Below, in pieces: positions 16,707-28,674 of a DNA stretch of 64,000 nucleotides. Source of the DNA: Nitrososphaeria archaeon (lineage in GTDB: Archaea > Thermoproteota > Nitrososphaeria > Geothermarchaeales > JDFR-13); contig JALSHT010000005.1 in NCBI GenBank assembly GCA_026982095.1, forward strand, positions 1 through 64,000, written 5' to 3'. The position numbers were made by a program, and so were the translations under genes. Below the pieces are notes generated by a model, which was not told where the DNA came from, did no database searches, and saw nothing but the letters and a program-made list of their open reading frames with translations. Position 1 is the first letter of the stretch, and every line of letters begins with the position of its first letter.

Positions 16707-16716
16707 CTATAAATAG
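16707..16716 (+). promoter_or_regulatory. TATA-like box upstream of top6A
   Basis: CTATAAATAG is a good archaeal TATA match with purines just before it. A start of transcription about 25 bases on would fall near 16740, leaving a short leader with the GAGAGGGT ribosome-binding sequence before ATG 16761. The box is nearly symmetric, so it might also drive the divergent small membrane protein gene. Confidence 0.5.
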
Positions 16717-16760
16717 GTTTACTTGAATATGCTGGGGGTCTAGTATATTTTTGAGAGGGT

Positions 16761-17834
16761 ATGGGAGGTATAGCGAATAGGAAGTATAATGTTGTAAAGA
16801 AGTTGAGGGCTTTGGGTGAGGAGGTTCTAGAAAGTATTAATAGGGGAGAGCATCCTAAGCTCGAGATGCCTAGTAGGAGCGTATCTAATATAAAATATGA
16901 TCCGAATGAAAGAGGGTATGTTTTGGGGAGTAAGAAGAGGGTCAGGAGCACATCTGTATATTCCCATCTGAGGAGGTTTACCCAGTTTATATGGATAGCT
17001 TCATTCGCGAAATCACTTATTGAGGAGGGGAGGACAAGTACCTTAAGAGATGTATATTACTCCTCCCAAGCTTATGAAGTTGATTTCGAGGAGCAGGTTG
17101 AATCAGATGAGTTGATAATGGATCTGGAAGCTTTTCTTGGGTATCCGAGGGAGGATTTCAACATTTTTCCTGCTGAGAGGGCTGCGATATTTGGTGACCT
17201 AACCATCGAATATACTGTTCCTGGATATGAGGGCAGAAGGGTGAACCTACTTACGCATCCTGACGGGTTAATGATAGGCCATAGTCTAAAGACATGTGAA
17301 TTTGTGGATACTGGCGCGGAGAGAGTTTTTGTTATAGAGAAGGATGCCGTCTTCAACAGGTTTATCGAGGAGAGGGTTTACGAGAAGTACAAGGCTATAC
17401 TGATAAGTACCTCTGGACAAGCTCCAAGAGCCGCTAGATATTTGATTAGGCGTTTGAGGATGGAGCTTGGGTTACCCATATATATATTTACAGACGGTGA
17501 TGTCTGGGGTCTTCATATCGCTGGTGTGATTGTCTATGGCTCTGCAAACTCGGCTCATGTCAGGGAGTTACATACTCCAGATGCTCAATGGATAGGTATA
17601 TGGGCGTCTGATATTGAAAGGTATAGGTTGCCTAGCGACCCGTTCAACGATAAGGATATGAAGAGATTGGATGAGCTTCTCAAGGATCCCAGGTATAACG
17701 AGGATCCCTGGAGGAGAGAGTTGATAAAGTTCAAGAAGTTGAGGAGGAAGAGCGAGTTAGAGGCGTTTAGCAGGTATGGTCTATCGTATATCGCTGATGT
17801 ATATCTTAAGGATAAGATGGATCTCTATGGCTGA
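16761..17834 (+). CDS. top6A: DNA topoisomerase VI subunit A (Spo11-like)
   Basis: 357 residues, normal length. The N-terminal winged-helix domain holds the DNA-attacking tyrosine in STLRDVYYSSQAYE (around residue 98). The Toprim domain has its Glu in VFVIEKDAVFNRF and the Asp pair in YIFTDGDVWGLHI. With subunit B it relaxes and decatenates DNA by ATP-dependent double-strand passage. The start ATG at 16761 follows a GAGAGGGT ribosome-binding sequence. Unusually, the B-subunit gene is not in tandem but convergent, and the two reading frames overlap by 10 bases at their 3' ends. Confidence 0.97.
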   Translation: MGGIANRKYNVVKKLRALGEEVLESINRGEHPKLEMPSRSVSNIKYDPNERGYVLGSKKRVRSTSVYSHLRRFTQFIWIASFAKSLIEEGRTSTLRDVYYSSQAYEVDFEEQVESDELIMDLEAFLGYPREDFNIFPAERAAIFGDLTIEYTVPGYEGRRVNLLTHPDGLMIGHSLKTCEFVDTGAERVFVIEKDAVFNRFIEERVYEKYKAILISTSGQAPRAARYLIRRLRMELGLPIYIFTDGDVWGLHIAGVIVYGSANSAHVRELHTPDAQWIGIWASDIERYRLPSDPFNDKDMKRLDELLKDPRYNEDPWRRELIKFKKLRRKSELEAFSRYGLSYIADVYLKDKMDLYG

Positions 17835-19363
17835 ATATCCTCGATTTTCTCTACTCCATACCTCTCTCTAATCTTATCTAGAAGCTTTGATAGGTCTGCT
17901 GGTTCTTTCTCTGCTAATCTACTTGCGAATAAGTTTATCTTCTCCATGTATTTTTCGTATGTCTTTATCCTCTTACTCACCTCTCTCTTCTTTATAACCC
18001 TCCTCCTATACCTTAGGAAACCCCTCATCAATATCCTCATCGCTAATTCAATCTCCCTCTCCAGCTCTGGTACATCGGCTATAGCCTCTTTACCCACTGA
18101 TTTGAACGGTATCTTTGTACTGGCTATGTGTATGAATATTGCTATAGGCTTGTCACTCTCAAGTTTATAACTATGTCTAAGCCTATCCAATACTTGGTAT
18201 GATACATCACTCCCCTCATCATATAGTAGTGGTATCTTATTTGCATATCTAAATAGGATTATGTCGCCGCTTTGTCCAGGTATGTATCCTCCATAGGCTA
18301 GGGCAGCCTCAACTATAAATGGGTGTCCAGAGTAGCTTGAGGCGGGTCTAGTTATAACGTCTATATATTCGGGGTTGAACTCTTTATTTATTCCTTCTCT
18401 AAGTATGTCCTCTCCAATTGGGCTGAGGATATCAGCATTTGGACTTAGAAATTTATCGTAATTCTTTAGAGAGATATAGAGTTTCTCTATTAGTTGGTCG
18501 TCTAAATCCCCTATTTTTATGTCGGGTCTTATCTTTGCATATTTAAGAAATCTCAGCGCTGTGGAGCCACCTACTCTATGGAAATTCTTAACTAGGAAGT
18601 CCCGAATAGTTGTGTGTTGTGGAGTCTTCTCCATCAACATCTTTAGATATTCTAGGTCTATTCCGTGGGGATGTGGTCTTATTGTTTTAGGGGGTTTGGG
18701 TATCTTATCAATAGTTCTCGGAAAATAATATAGTGTTCCATATGGGTCTAAAAACACAATGTCTGCATAAGGTGTTATTGCTGCTGTGAGTTTGAAGTAG
18801 TTAATGATATATCTCATGGCCTTGGGGTAGTTTCCTTCTAAGAAAAACTCTATTATAGTCCCCCTCCATCTCCTAGTGTTTCTAATAGTTTTTTCCGAAT
18901 ATATTTTAGGGGTGTTCTTTCTGACATCTATTTTAAAGATGTACTGATGTATCTGAGAGTTCCCCACGGATGAGATGACTTTTATCGGCCTGCCAGTAGT
19001 TATTTGACCATATAAGAGGGACATGGTTCCTCCCAATCCAAAGGTTCCTCTGCTCTGTCGAATTACGTATTTACTGCTGAATAACATCTTTCCAAGTGCA
19101 TTTAGAATATGCTTCTTTGGAATCCCTGATCCATTATCTTGTATATATAGTCTGTAGACGTCAGCTTTCTCTCTCTCGCCAACTTTCTTGAGGGATATGA
19201 TTATCTCTGGTTTTATCCTATTTAGTTCGCAAGCATCCATAGAATTTTCGAAGAGTTCTCTTATGGCTGTATATAATGATCTAGCCGGATTTGAGAATCC
19301 GGCAATCTCCCTGTTTCTGTAAAAAAATTCACTGGGACTTAATTCCTTATATTCCTCTACCAT
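17825..19363 (-). CDS. top6B: DNA topoisomerase VI subunit B (GHKL ATPase)
   Basis: 512 residues. GHKL motifs are present in order: N-box AIRELFENSMDACE, G1 YIQDNGSGIP, G2 RGTFGLGGTMSL. A transducer domain with the ATP-contacting Lys region FIHIASTKIPFKSVGKEAI follows around residue 410. The helix-two-turn-helix insert (about 230-310) and C-terminal helical linker that grips subunit A (RVIKKREVSKRIKTYEKYM) are visible. It forms the ATP-gated clamp of Topo VI. The gene faces top6A tail-to-tail rather than preceding it. Confidence 0.97.
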   Translation of the reverse strand: MVEEYKELSPSEFFYRNREIAGFSNPARSLYTAIRELFENSMDACELNRIKPEIIISLKKVGEREKADVYRLYIQDNGSGIPKKHILNALGKMLFSSKYVIRQSRGTFGLGGTMSLLYGQITTGRPIKVISSVGNSQIHQYIFKIDVRKNTPKIYSEKTIRNTRRWRGTIIEFFLEGNYPKAMRYIINYFKLTAAITPYADIVFLDPYGTLYYFPRTIDKIPKPPKTIRPHPHGIDLEYLKMLMEKTPQHTTIRDFLVKNFHRVGGSTALRFLKYAKIRPDIKIGDLDDQLIEKLYISLKNYDKFLSPNADILSPIGEDILREGINKEFNPEYIDVITRPASSYSGHPFIVEAALAYGGYIPGQSGDIILFRYANKIPLLYDEGSDVSYQVLDRLRHSYKLESDKPIAIFIHIASTKIPFKSVGKEAIADVPELEREIELAMRILMRGFLRYRRRVIKKREVSKRIKTYEKYMEKINLFASRLAEKEPADLSKLLDKIRERYGVEKIEDIQP

Positions 19364-19411
19364 CTTAACATATACATATACACATATCTATCATTTAACA
19401 TAGACTAGTTC

Positions 19412-19957
19412 TCATCCTCTCTTTGGAGCCCAGTATAACCCTCCATGGCTTCTTGTGTTATAGAGATACTCATATACCACCTTATGCGGTTTTCCCTTGA
19501 CAAGGAGCTTTATCGCCTCGTCTGCAACGTATATTCCTTCGAAGCTTCCTATGATTGCTATGTAATTCCTGTATATGGATATGTGTGTATTGGTCGTCTC
19601 CTCTATAATCCTCTTTGTCTTGCCTTTCTCCCCTATTATCCTCCCCATAACCCTCCTAAGATGATTCTCACTCTTCTTCTTTAGATATATGTATAAGTCA
19701 ATTACGTGTAGAGTCAGGTCTCTATCTAAGAGTAGGAAGGCTTTCTCCGGTGAGAATCCTAAATTTATGGCCTTTATTATGTTTGAAGCAGTCATAACGC
19801 CGTCTAGAGACTCCCCCCTGATCTTTATCACCCCTTGTTTCGTGTCTACTTCTATCTCGGTATGTGTGAGGGCCTCTATCCTCTGCTTCACCTCACCTGC
19901 CTTCCCTATCACCACCCCTATTCTTTCGGGATTTATTGGAAGTCTCCATTCAACCAT
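19412..19957 (-). CDS. KH-domain rRNA-processing protein (Pno1/Dim2-like)
   Basis: 181 residues with two KH domains. KH1 holds IGVVIGKAGEVKQRIEALT (about 12-30), a classical GxxG loop as GKAG. KH2 holds VMGRIIGEKGKTKRIIEETT (about 104-123) with GEKG. This is the archaeal Dim2/Pno1-type factor that binds the 3' end of 16S rRNA during small-subunit assembly. It ends the aIF1A-RIO1-KH gene string, three genes separated by one to three bases, a conserved archaeal ribosome-biogenesis operon. Confidence 0.9.
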   Translation of the reverse strand: MVEWRLPINPERIGVVIGKAGEVKQRIEALTHTEIEVDTKQGVIKIRGESLDGVMTASNIIKAINLGFSPEKAFLLLDRDLTLHVIDLYIYLKKKSENHLRRVMGRIIGEKGKTKRIIEETTNTHISIYRNYIAIIGSFEGIYVADEAIKLLVKGKPHKVVYEYLYNTRSHGGLYWAPKRG

Positions 19958-19960
19958 TGC

Positions 19961-20755
19961 CTAACCCTCCTCATCATAGAGGATGAAGTTAAGTATATCT
20001 TCATATTCGGGGGTGTCCACACCCCTGTTTCTAAAAAAGTCTAATATGTTTTGTACATCCCTAGCCAAGAATGCCTCAGCACTGGGATGTGTCTTTACGA
20101 CCGCTTGGCCAAAGTCAAAAATAATCGGTTTCCTCCTATAGTAGAATATGTTATATTCGCTTAGATCGGCGTGAACCAACTCAGCATCTGAATATAGTAT
20201 CTTAACCTGTCTTATTATCTGGAGGAGCATATATTCTGTTACCGCCTCCTTCTCTCTTAATAATGGGGCTGGGGTGAAGTTGTCCCCAATAAATTCCATG
20301 ACTATTATATTCTTGTAATGTTTAATCGGTCTTGGGACATAGACACCTGCTTCATAGGCTCTCTTTAGATTCTTAAACTCTTTTGATGCCCAGGCATTGA
20401 TTAGTTTTCTAGGATTGTTGTCGAGCTCCTCAAACCTTGGGTCTCCCAGAATATATTTTAATCTCCCTCTTCTAAACTCAGCGGTCCACACTAAATAGAT
20501 CTTTACTGCCAATGGATTGCCTACATTATCTATGGCCGCATATACTCTAGCCTCTTTCCCACTGGAAACCACTCCTTTTAACTCGTATATCACACCTCTA
20601 GATACCAAATAATATAGATTCATCAAAGTCGTTTTATCAAATACTTCTTCTACTATCTCCTCTTCCTCACTGTCCTTCTTCTTTATCAAGTATTTTCTAA
20701 TGTAGTTCTCTACTTCCTTCTCTACTCTCTTATCTATTTCCTCGTCGAACCCCAT
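19961..20755 (-). CDS. rio1: RIO1-family serine protein kinase/ATPase
   Basis: 264 residues. The RIO ATP-binding motif appears as GVVSSGKEARVYAAID with the following Lys in NPLAVKIY, and the catalytic loop is LVHADLSEYNIFYY with metal-binding IIFDFGQAV. The STGKEA-type loop, read here as SSGKEA, marks RIO rather than ordinary kinases. RIO1 acts as an ATPase switch in 30S/40S maturation. It sits one base after aIF1A and three bases before the KH protein, so the three act together in small-subunit assembly and initiation. Confidence 0.94.
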   Translation of the reverse strand: MGFDEEIDKRVEKEVENYIRKYLIKKKDSEEEEIVEEVFDKTTLMNLYYLVSRGVIYELKGVVSSGKEARVYAAIDNVGNPLAVKIYLVWTAEFRRGRLKYILGDPRFEELDNNPRKLINAWASKEFKNLKRAYEAGVYVPRPIKHYKNIIVMEFIGDNFTPAPLLREKEAVTEYMLLQIIRQVKILYSDAELVHADLSEYNIFYYRRKPIIFDFGQAVVKTHPSAEAFLARDVQNILDFFRNRGVDTPEYEDILNFILYDEEG

Positions 20756-20756
20756 T

Positions 20757-21071
20757 TTAGAGTAACCACTCTGGTATGTAACCGTTCTGTATTAGCCACT
20801 GCTTTTGTGAGTTTGTATACCTGCCTACTATGTCCCCCCTCGTGTCGTTTTGGAAACCCCATAGCTCTACAATCACGGCATCACCCACTCTTATCCACAC
20901 TCGTTTCCTTAGTTTGCCTGGTATTCTACATACCCTCTCCTTACCATCTGCACATGCTACTAGAACTCTGTCAGCCCCTAATATTTTCTTAGCTATCCCA
21001 ATAACCTGCCCTTCACCGGGAAGTGGTGTGTCTTTCAAGTCTTTCTCAGACATGATCCTCCTCTTTCCCAT
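20757..21071 (-). CDS. eif1a: translation initiation factor aIF1A
   Basis: 104 residues with the S1-like OB fold of eIF1A. Segments EGQVIGIAKKILGADRVLVAC, CRIPGKLRKRVWIRVGDAVI and VELWGFQNDTRGDIVGRYT follow the family closely. The protein binds the A site of the small subunit during start-codon selection. It is the first gene of the aIF1A-RIO1-KH operon. The 38-base spacer upstream separates it from DUF424, so it may also be read through from the aIF2-beta transcript. Confidence 0.95.
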   Translation of the reverse strand: MGKRRIMSEKDLKDTPLPGEGQVIGIAKKILGADRVLVACADGKERVCRIPGKLRKRVWIRVGDAVIVELWGFQNDTRGDIVGRYTNSQKQWLIQNGYIPEWLL

Positions 21072-21109
21072 TCTTCCAACACCAGTAGTAATTATACCTC
21101 TCCCCCTAA

Positions 21110-21400
21110 TTATATGTGGGTGTCTATGAATATAGCCACTTCAACGCCATGTAATGATGATACAGCCTCAGGGTGTATCAATTTCTCCCTAATACCAATG
21201 TCTATACAGTTCCTTCCATATAGGATAATTGATACTGCTTTCCGAAGCAGTTCCACAAGTTTTTCCTCATCCACCATCATGTTGTATGGCTTCTCCCTGA
21301 ATACTTCATTCTCCTCCATGACTTCTTTGTCATATACTGTTATGAACATGCCCAGCCTCTCATTCATTCTTATCTCTACATAGAACTTCTGTGTTGGCAA
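21110..21400 (-). CDS. DUF424 family protein
   Basis: 96 residues from a TTG start at 21400, which follows an exact GGGAGG ribosome-binding site (21415-21410) with 9 bases between. A longer frame reaches into the aIF2-beta gene but lacks such a site. The small alpha/beta domain (KFYVEIRMNERLGMFITVYDK, AVSIILYGRNCIDIGIREKL, HGVEVAIFI) matches the archaeal DUF424 family, habitually found beside translation factor genes. Function is unknown; a translation link is suggested only by context. It starts 17 bases after the aIF2-beta stop. Confidence 0.85.
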   Translation of the reverse strand: MPTQKFYVEIRMNERLGMFITVYDKEVMEENEVFREKPYNMMVDEEKLVELLRKAVSIILYGRNCIDIGIREKLIHPEAVSSLHGVEVAIFIDTHI

Positions 21401-21417
21401 GTGTATCTGCCTCCCTA

Positions 21418-21852
21418 CTATTTTATAGGAGGTGTTGGGCTTTCCGCACCACAGATCTCGCATTTTAGAACTAAAGTTTTTCCAATCTTCCTAAGGGATG
21501 TGTCGTATCCACCACATACAGGGCATCTGACATATCTCTTGATGAAGTAGTTTATGGTGTTCTGGACAGTCTGTGTATCTACCCTTGTATGCATTATCAG
21601 CCGCCCATCTGAGGGCGATGATGGTGCAGCTAATTCCAAGCTTAGAAACTTTCTTAGAAGGTCTTGGTCTCTGTTTAAATACTCTGATATCTCTTTGAAG
21701 TTTAGAATAATCGTCTTATTCTTCCCTAGGTAGGTTATTCTTGCTGGGGGTGGGTTGAATCTAGTCTCTGTTTGCTTATATCCTGTCTCCGGGATCACCT
21801 TGTAGGCCTCATCCAACATCTTCATGTAGAATTCTTTGTTTTTCATCTCCAT
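21418..21852 (-). CDS. eif2b: translation initiation factor aIF2 subunit beta
   Basis: 144 residues, usual for the archaeal beta subunit. The central domain (RITYLGKNKTIILNFKEIS, DLLRKFLSLELAAPSS) is followed by a C-terminal zinc ribbon with CPVCGGYD and CEICGAES. The short N-terminal helix that docks on aIF2-gamma is present. It helps aIF2 deliver initiator tRNA to the ribosome. It heads a string of translation genes on the minus strand and diverges from mtnP. Confidence 0.96.
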   Translation of the reverse strand: MEMKNKEFYMKMLDEAYKVIPETGYKQTETRFNPPPARITYLGKNKTIILNFKEISEYLNRDQDLLRKFLSLELAAPSSPSDGRLIMHTRVDTQTVQNTINYFIKRYVRCPVCGGYDTSLRKIGKTLVLKCEICGAESPTPPIK

Positions 21853-21887
21853 ATTATCCCCGCCTAACCATAGTATAGCGGGTTAAT

Positions 21888-21898
21888 CAATATTTTAA
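21888..21898 (+). promoter_or_regulatory. TATA-like box for the mtnP operon
   Basis: The CAATATTTTAA stretch lies about 22-27 bases before the first codon of mtnP, so the transcript should start at or next to the start codon. No SD sequence precedes that start. A leaderless first gene followed by SD-led downstream genes is usual in these archaea. Confidence 0.42.
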
Positions 21899-21914
21899 CG
21901 AATATCTTTATGTG

Positions 21915-22709
21915 ATGTATGCAGGTGTAGGCATTATAGGAGGAACTGGTTTAGAGAAGCTTCTAAATCTTGATGAAAACCTTGTCTTCAGATGGAGAGG
22001 TCTTAAGATAAACTATTCCCGTGGATATGTAGGTGATGTAGACGTCGTTTTCATACCGAGACATGGCCCGAACCATGAATACCCCCCTCATAGGGTTCCA
22101 TATGAAGCCTATATAACGTTGCTTAAATGCCTCGGCGTAGATCGAGTGATTGGTTTTAGTGCAGTTGGGAGTCTCCGCCTTGACCTGCGACCTGGATCTA
22201 TTGTTATCCCTGACAACATTATAGACTTTTCACTACATGGACGAACTTTTTTCGATGAAGATGTTTTTCATGTAGACTTTACACACCCGTATTGTAGGAG
22301 TCTCTCTCTAGAGTTGTATAGGTGTTTGAAGAAGATGGGTATTAATGTATTGTGGGGATATACGTATGTCTCTACATATGGACCTAGGTTTGAATCTGCG
22401 GCTGAGATTGATTTTCTTAGGATGGTTGGGGGTGATATCGTGGGTATGACAAATATTCCTGAATCTGTACTGGCTAGGGAGGCTGGATTACATTACACGT
22501 TGGTGTCTGTCGTCTCCAACTATGCAGCGGGTATCCAAAGCCTTATAACTGAGGAGGAGGTCTATAAGGTGGTTTCGGACGTTATAAATGGATTGGCTGA
22601 GGGGATCTACAGTTGTATACCTGATGTGGCAAAAGCTATTTTAGAAGATAATTGTTCCAGAAGTGGAAAGATATTTTTCGAGGTGGTTAGAGATGATTGT
22701 GAGGGGTAG
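21915..22709 (+). CDS. mtnP: S-methyl-5'-thioadenosine phosphorylase (PNP/MTAP family)
   Basis: 264 residues from ATG 21915 (GTG 21912 is possible). Phosphate-site motifs are IGGTGLE at the N-terminus, PRHGPNHEYPPHRVPYEA, and VSTYGPRFESAAEIDF. VGMTNIPESVLAREAGLHY is the MTAP-type substrate segment. The enzyme splits methylthioadenosine, the by-product of polyamine synthesis, into adenine and methylthioribose-1-phosphate. It is first of a three-gene string whose other members also act on S-adenosylmethionine by-products, which supports MTA over general purine nucleosides. Confidence 0.88.
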   Translation: MYAGVGIIGGTGLEKLLNLDENLVFRWRGLKINYSRGYVGDVDVVFIPRHGPNHEYPPHRVPYEAYITLLKCLGVDRVIGFSAVGSLRLDLRPGSIVIPDNIIDFSLHGRTFFDEDVFHVDFTHPYCRSLSLELYRCLKKMGINVLWGYTYVSTYGPRFESAAEIDFLRMVGGDIVGMTNIPESVLAREAGLHYTLVSVVSNYAAGIQSLITEEEVYKVVSDVINGLAEGIYSCIPDVAKAILEDNCSRSGKIFFEVVRDDCEG

Positions 22710-24023
22710 GTGGGTTGTAAAGAATAGTAGGGAGATTATTGAGGATGGGGCCGTGGCTATCGATAAGAATATGATTGTAAAGGTTGGAAAATATGATGAA
22801 ATCAAGAAGTTAGCTGGTAGGGATGTTGAAGTTATTGGTGACGATAAAAAACTTGTTATGCCTGGAATTGTCAACTCTCATACGCATATATCGATGACCC
22901 TTTTGAGGGGATATGCAGATGACTTGCTCCTTCAAGAATGGCTTGAGAATCATATATGGCCTTATGAAAGGTTGATGGAGCCAGAGGATTATGAGCTTGG
23001 GGCTCTTCTTGGTATCGCAGAGAGTTTGGCGTCAGGTGTTACAAACATATGTACAATGTATCATTATCACCCCAGCAAGAGTGAGGTCACTGCATTGATG
23101 AAGGCTAGGATGAGGGGGACCGTCGGGATAGCGATATTTTCATGGGATGCTGAGAGGACCTTGAAAAACTTCGTTGACGCCGTATCTAAATACCATAATT
23201 TTTTCAATATCGTTTCGATAGCTGCTTCTCCACACGCCCCTTACACTGTATCTCCGGATCTATGGAGAGATACAGAGGAGTTGAGGAAGGAGCTTAATGA
23301 GAAATATGGGTCTCCGATCCCGATTATATTGACTACTCATGTGGCTGAGGATTGGAGGGAGCCTGCATTAGTTAAAGAGAGATTTGGCGTTGAGGTTCCT
23401 CAAAACAGTATTGTTAAGTATCTCGATGATCTGGGGGTGATTGGGCCTCATTTCCTAGGTGCCCATGGGATTCACTTGACTGATTTAGACATGGATATTC
23501 TAGCTGAGAAGGGTGGTAAGATTGCTCACAACCCCGTTGCCAATATGAAGCTGGGCATGGGTTATGCAGATACACCTAGAATGATGGATAAAGGCATCAA
23601 TGTTTCTCTAGGTACAGATGGTCCGGCGTCCAATAATACCTTGGATATGTTGGAGACGATGAAGTTTGCTGCGTTGATCAATAAACCTTTGAAGAGGGAT
23701 CCAAGGGTTACCTCCGCAAGAGATATTTTTAAGATGGCTACTGAGAATGGTGCTAAAGCATTGGGTTATAGTAATCTAGGGGTTATTGACGTTGGCTTTC
23801 TCGCCGATATCACTGTTATAGATTTTGATAAACCTCATCTAAAACCTGTGTATGACGTGTATAGCCATATCGTCTATGCGGTTAGGAAGTCAGATGTCTA
23901 TGCAACGATCGTCAATGGTAAAGTCCTATATATCGATGGGCAGTATACTACCCTAGATATAGATGATGTTATGCATAAGGTTGAGAGGAGGGCATATGAA
24001 TTGGCTGAGAAGGTGCGTGGAGG

Positions 24024-24027
<4 letters not shown>
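22693..24027 (+). CDS. mtaD: amidohydrolase: 5-methylthioadenosine/S-adenosylhomocysteine (or 5'-deoxyadenosine) deaminase
   Basis: About 444 residues from ATG 22693, chosen because a GAGGTGG ribosome-binding sequence sits just ahead; the first 17 bases overlap mtnP. Metal-site motifs are NSHTHISMTLLRGYADD, TTHVAED, GAHGIHL and SLGTDGPASNN, the pattern of the MTA/SAH deaminase branch of amidohydrolases. It would convert SAH to S-inosylhomocysteine, or MTA or 5'-deoxyadenosine to their inosine forms. It is followed by SAH hydrolase with a 4-base overlap, suggesting a joint route in which deaminated SAH is cleaved. Confidence 0.88.
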
Positions 24028-27596
<3,569 letters not shown>

Positions 27597-28115
27597 GTGA
27601 TGAGGGAGGTATTTCGAGGGCGTCGGTTCAAGGTTCTCTCTGGAGAGGTGGTGCTTCCTTCTGGAATGAGTGTAGTTAGGGATGTCGTGGATTTTGGGGA
27701 GTCGGTTGTAATCCTCCCAAAGCATGGCGACTCTATAATCATGATTAGGCAGTATAGGCCTGCCGTAGGAAAATGGATTTACGAATTGCCAGCGGGTGTT
27801 GTTGAGGAGGGTGAAGATCCTGTTGTGACTGCTGAGAGGGAGTTGGTTGAGGAGACGGGTTACAAGCCTAAGAGGATTGATAGGCTATTCTCCATGTATC
27901 TATCTCCTGGCTATAGTAACGAGTATATGTATAGCTTCCTGGCCTGGGACCTAGAGTATATAGGTGCGAGGCCTGAGGAGGGGGAGGAGATTAAGGTTTT
28001 GAAGATGGGTTTAGATAAGGTTGTAAACATGATTTATACTGGTGAGATCATTGACGCCAAGACTATTGCAACAGTGTTGTATTATGTATATGGTAAAAAG
28101 GATAGTTTATTATAG
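27597..28115 (+). CDS. Nudix hydrolase, ADP-ribose pyrophosphatase-like
   Basis: 172 residues. The Nudix box is intact: GVVEEGEDPVVTAERELVEETGY, which follows G-x5-E-x7-REUxEExGU with U as V, Y. A proline-rich pattern YLSPGYSNEYMYSFLAWDL downstream of the box, about 15 residues on, is typical of ADP-ribose pyrophosphatases, where a Pro/Gly pair shapes the substrate site. It likely hydrolyses ADP-ribose to AMP and ribose-5-phosphate. Upstream VVILPKHGDSIIMIRQYRPAVGKW is also family-like. It stands alone between divergent cdc48 and a convergent GYD protein. Confidence 0.9.
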   Translation: MMREVFRGRRFKVLSGEVVLPSGMSVVRDVVDFGESVVILPKHGDSIIMIRQYRPAVGKWIYELPAGVVEEGEDPVVTAERELVEETGYKPKRIDRLFSMYLSPGYSNEYMYSFLAWDLEYIGARPEEGEEIKVLKMGLDKVVNMIYTGEIIDAKTIATVLYYVYGKKDSLL

Positions 28116-28116
28116 A

Positions 28117-28404
28117 TTACTTCTTTAGGCTCTCGATAAAGTCATCAACCTTTATGGCAGGCATTGTCTGAGTCCTTACAGTGCCTCTGCTGTTTAGCTC
28201 TAGCATAGCCTTCATGACCGTTTCGTTATCCGGAGCTTCCACAACATTTACAAAGTCATATTCTCCCAGTACTACATACTGCTCCAACACCTTAACCCCC
28301 ATCTCCTCCAGCTCTTGATTCACCTCCTTAATCCTGTCGGGCTTTATCTTTACAGTCTTACTCCCCTCGTCAGTAAGTTTAGAGAGAACGATGAATAACG
28401 GCAC
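28117..28404 (-). CDS. GYD-domain protein
   Basis: About 95 residues from the GTG at 28404; a GTG at 28416 would add four. The sequence PLFIVLSKLTDEGSKTVK, GVKVLEQYVVLGEYDFVNVVEAPD and ALELNSRGTVRTQTMPA-like text is the GYD family pattern, in which GEYDFV is the name-giving motif. The fold is a dimeric ferredoxin-like domain of unknown function, widespread in archaea and bacteria. Downstream of tRNA-Leu on the same strand; not obviously linked to it. Confidence 0.85.
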   Translation of the reverse strand: MPLFIVLSKLTDEGSKTVKIKPDRIKEVNQELEEMGVKVLEQYVVLGEYDFVNVVEAPDNETVMKAMLELNSRGTVRTQTMPAIKVDDFIESLKK

Positions 28405-28479
28405 TTCAATACACACCCTATTAAATACAGTTGTGGGTTGTAAAAATTTTTCGTAGTTAATACTGTGTGGAGAAGATGG

Positions 28480-28565
28480 TGGAGGGGGTGGGATTTGAAC
28501 CCACGAAGGCCTACGCCACGCGGTCCTAAGCCGCGCCCCGTTGGCCAGGCTAGGGGAACCCCTCC
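28480..28565 (-). tRNA. tRNA-Leu (UAG)
   Basis: GGAGGGG (28565-28559) pairs with CCCCTCC (28487-28481), discriminator A at 28480, no encoded CCA. The anticodon arm is CGCGG CTTAGGA CCGCG with anticodon UAG and a normal 7-nt loop, so no intron. A long variable arm (TGGCGTAGGCCTTC region) marks it as class II, as expected for Leu. The T arm is GTGGG TTCAAAT CCCAC. Confidence 0.96.
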
Positions 28566-28658
28566 AAGCATTAAACGTAGGTACTTCTAATATAGATGAT
28601 TGTATATCTTCATGTTTTTAAGGATTTGAGGTTTTGATGTGGATTTTGTTCTATATAC

Positions 28659-28665
28659 AAGGAGG
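28659..28665 (+). promoter_or_regulatory. Shine-Dalgarno site fixing the start of the inositol-phosphate cytidylyltransferase gene
   Basis: AAGGAGG lies nine bases before ATG 28675. The open frame extends upstream to GTG 28639, but only the ATG has this site, and the homologous region of the enzyme begins immediately after it. Confidence 0.8.
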
Positions 28666-28674
28666 TATTGTCAT

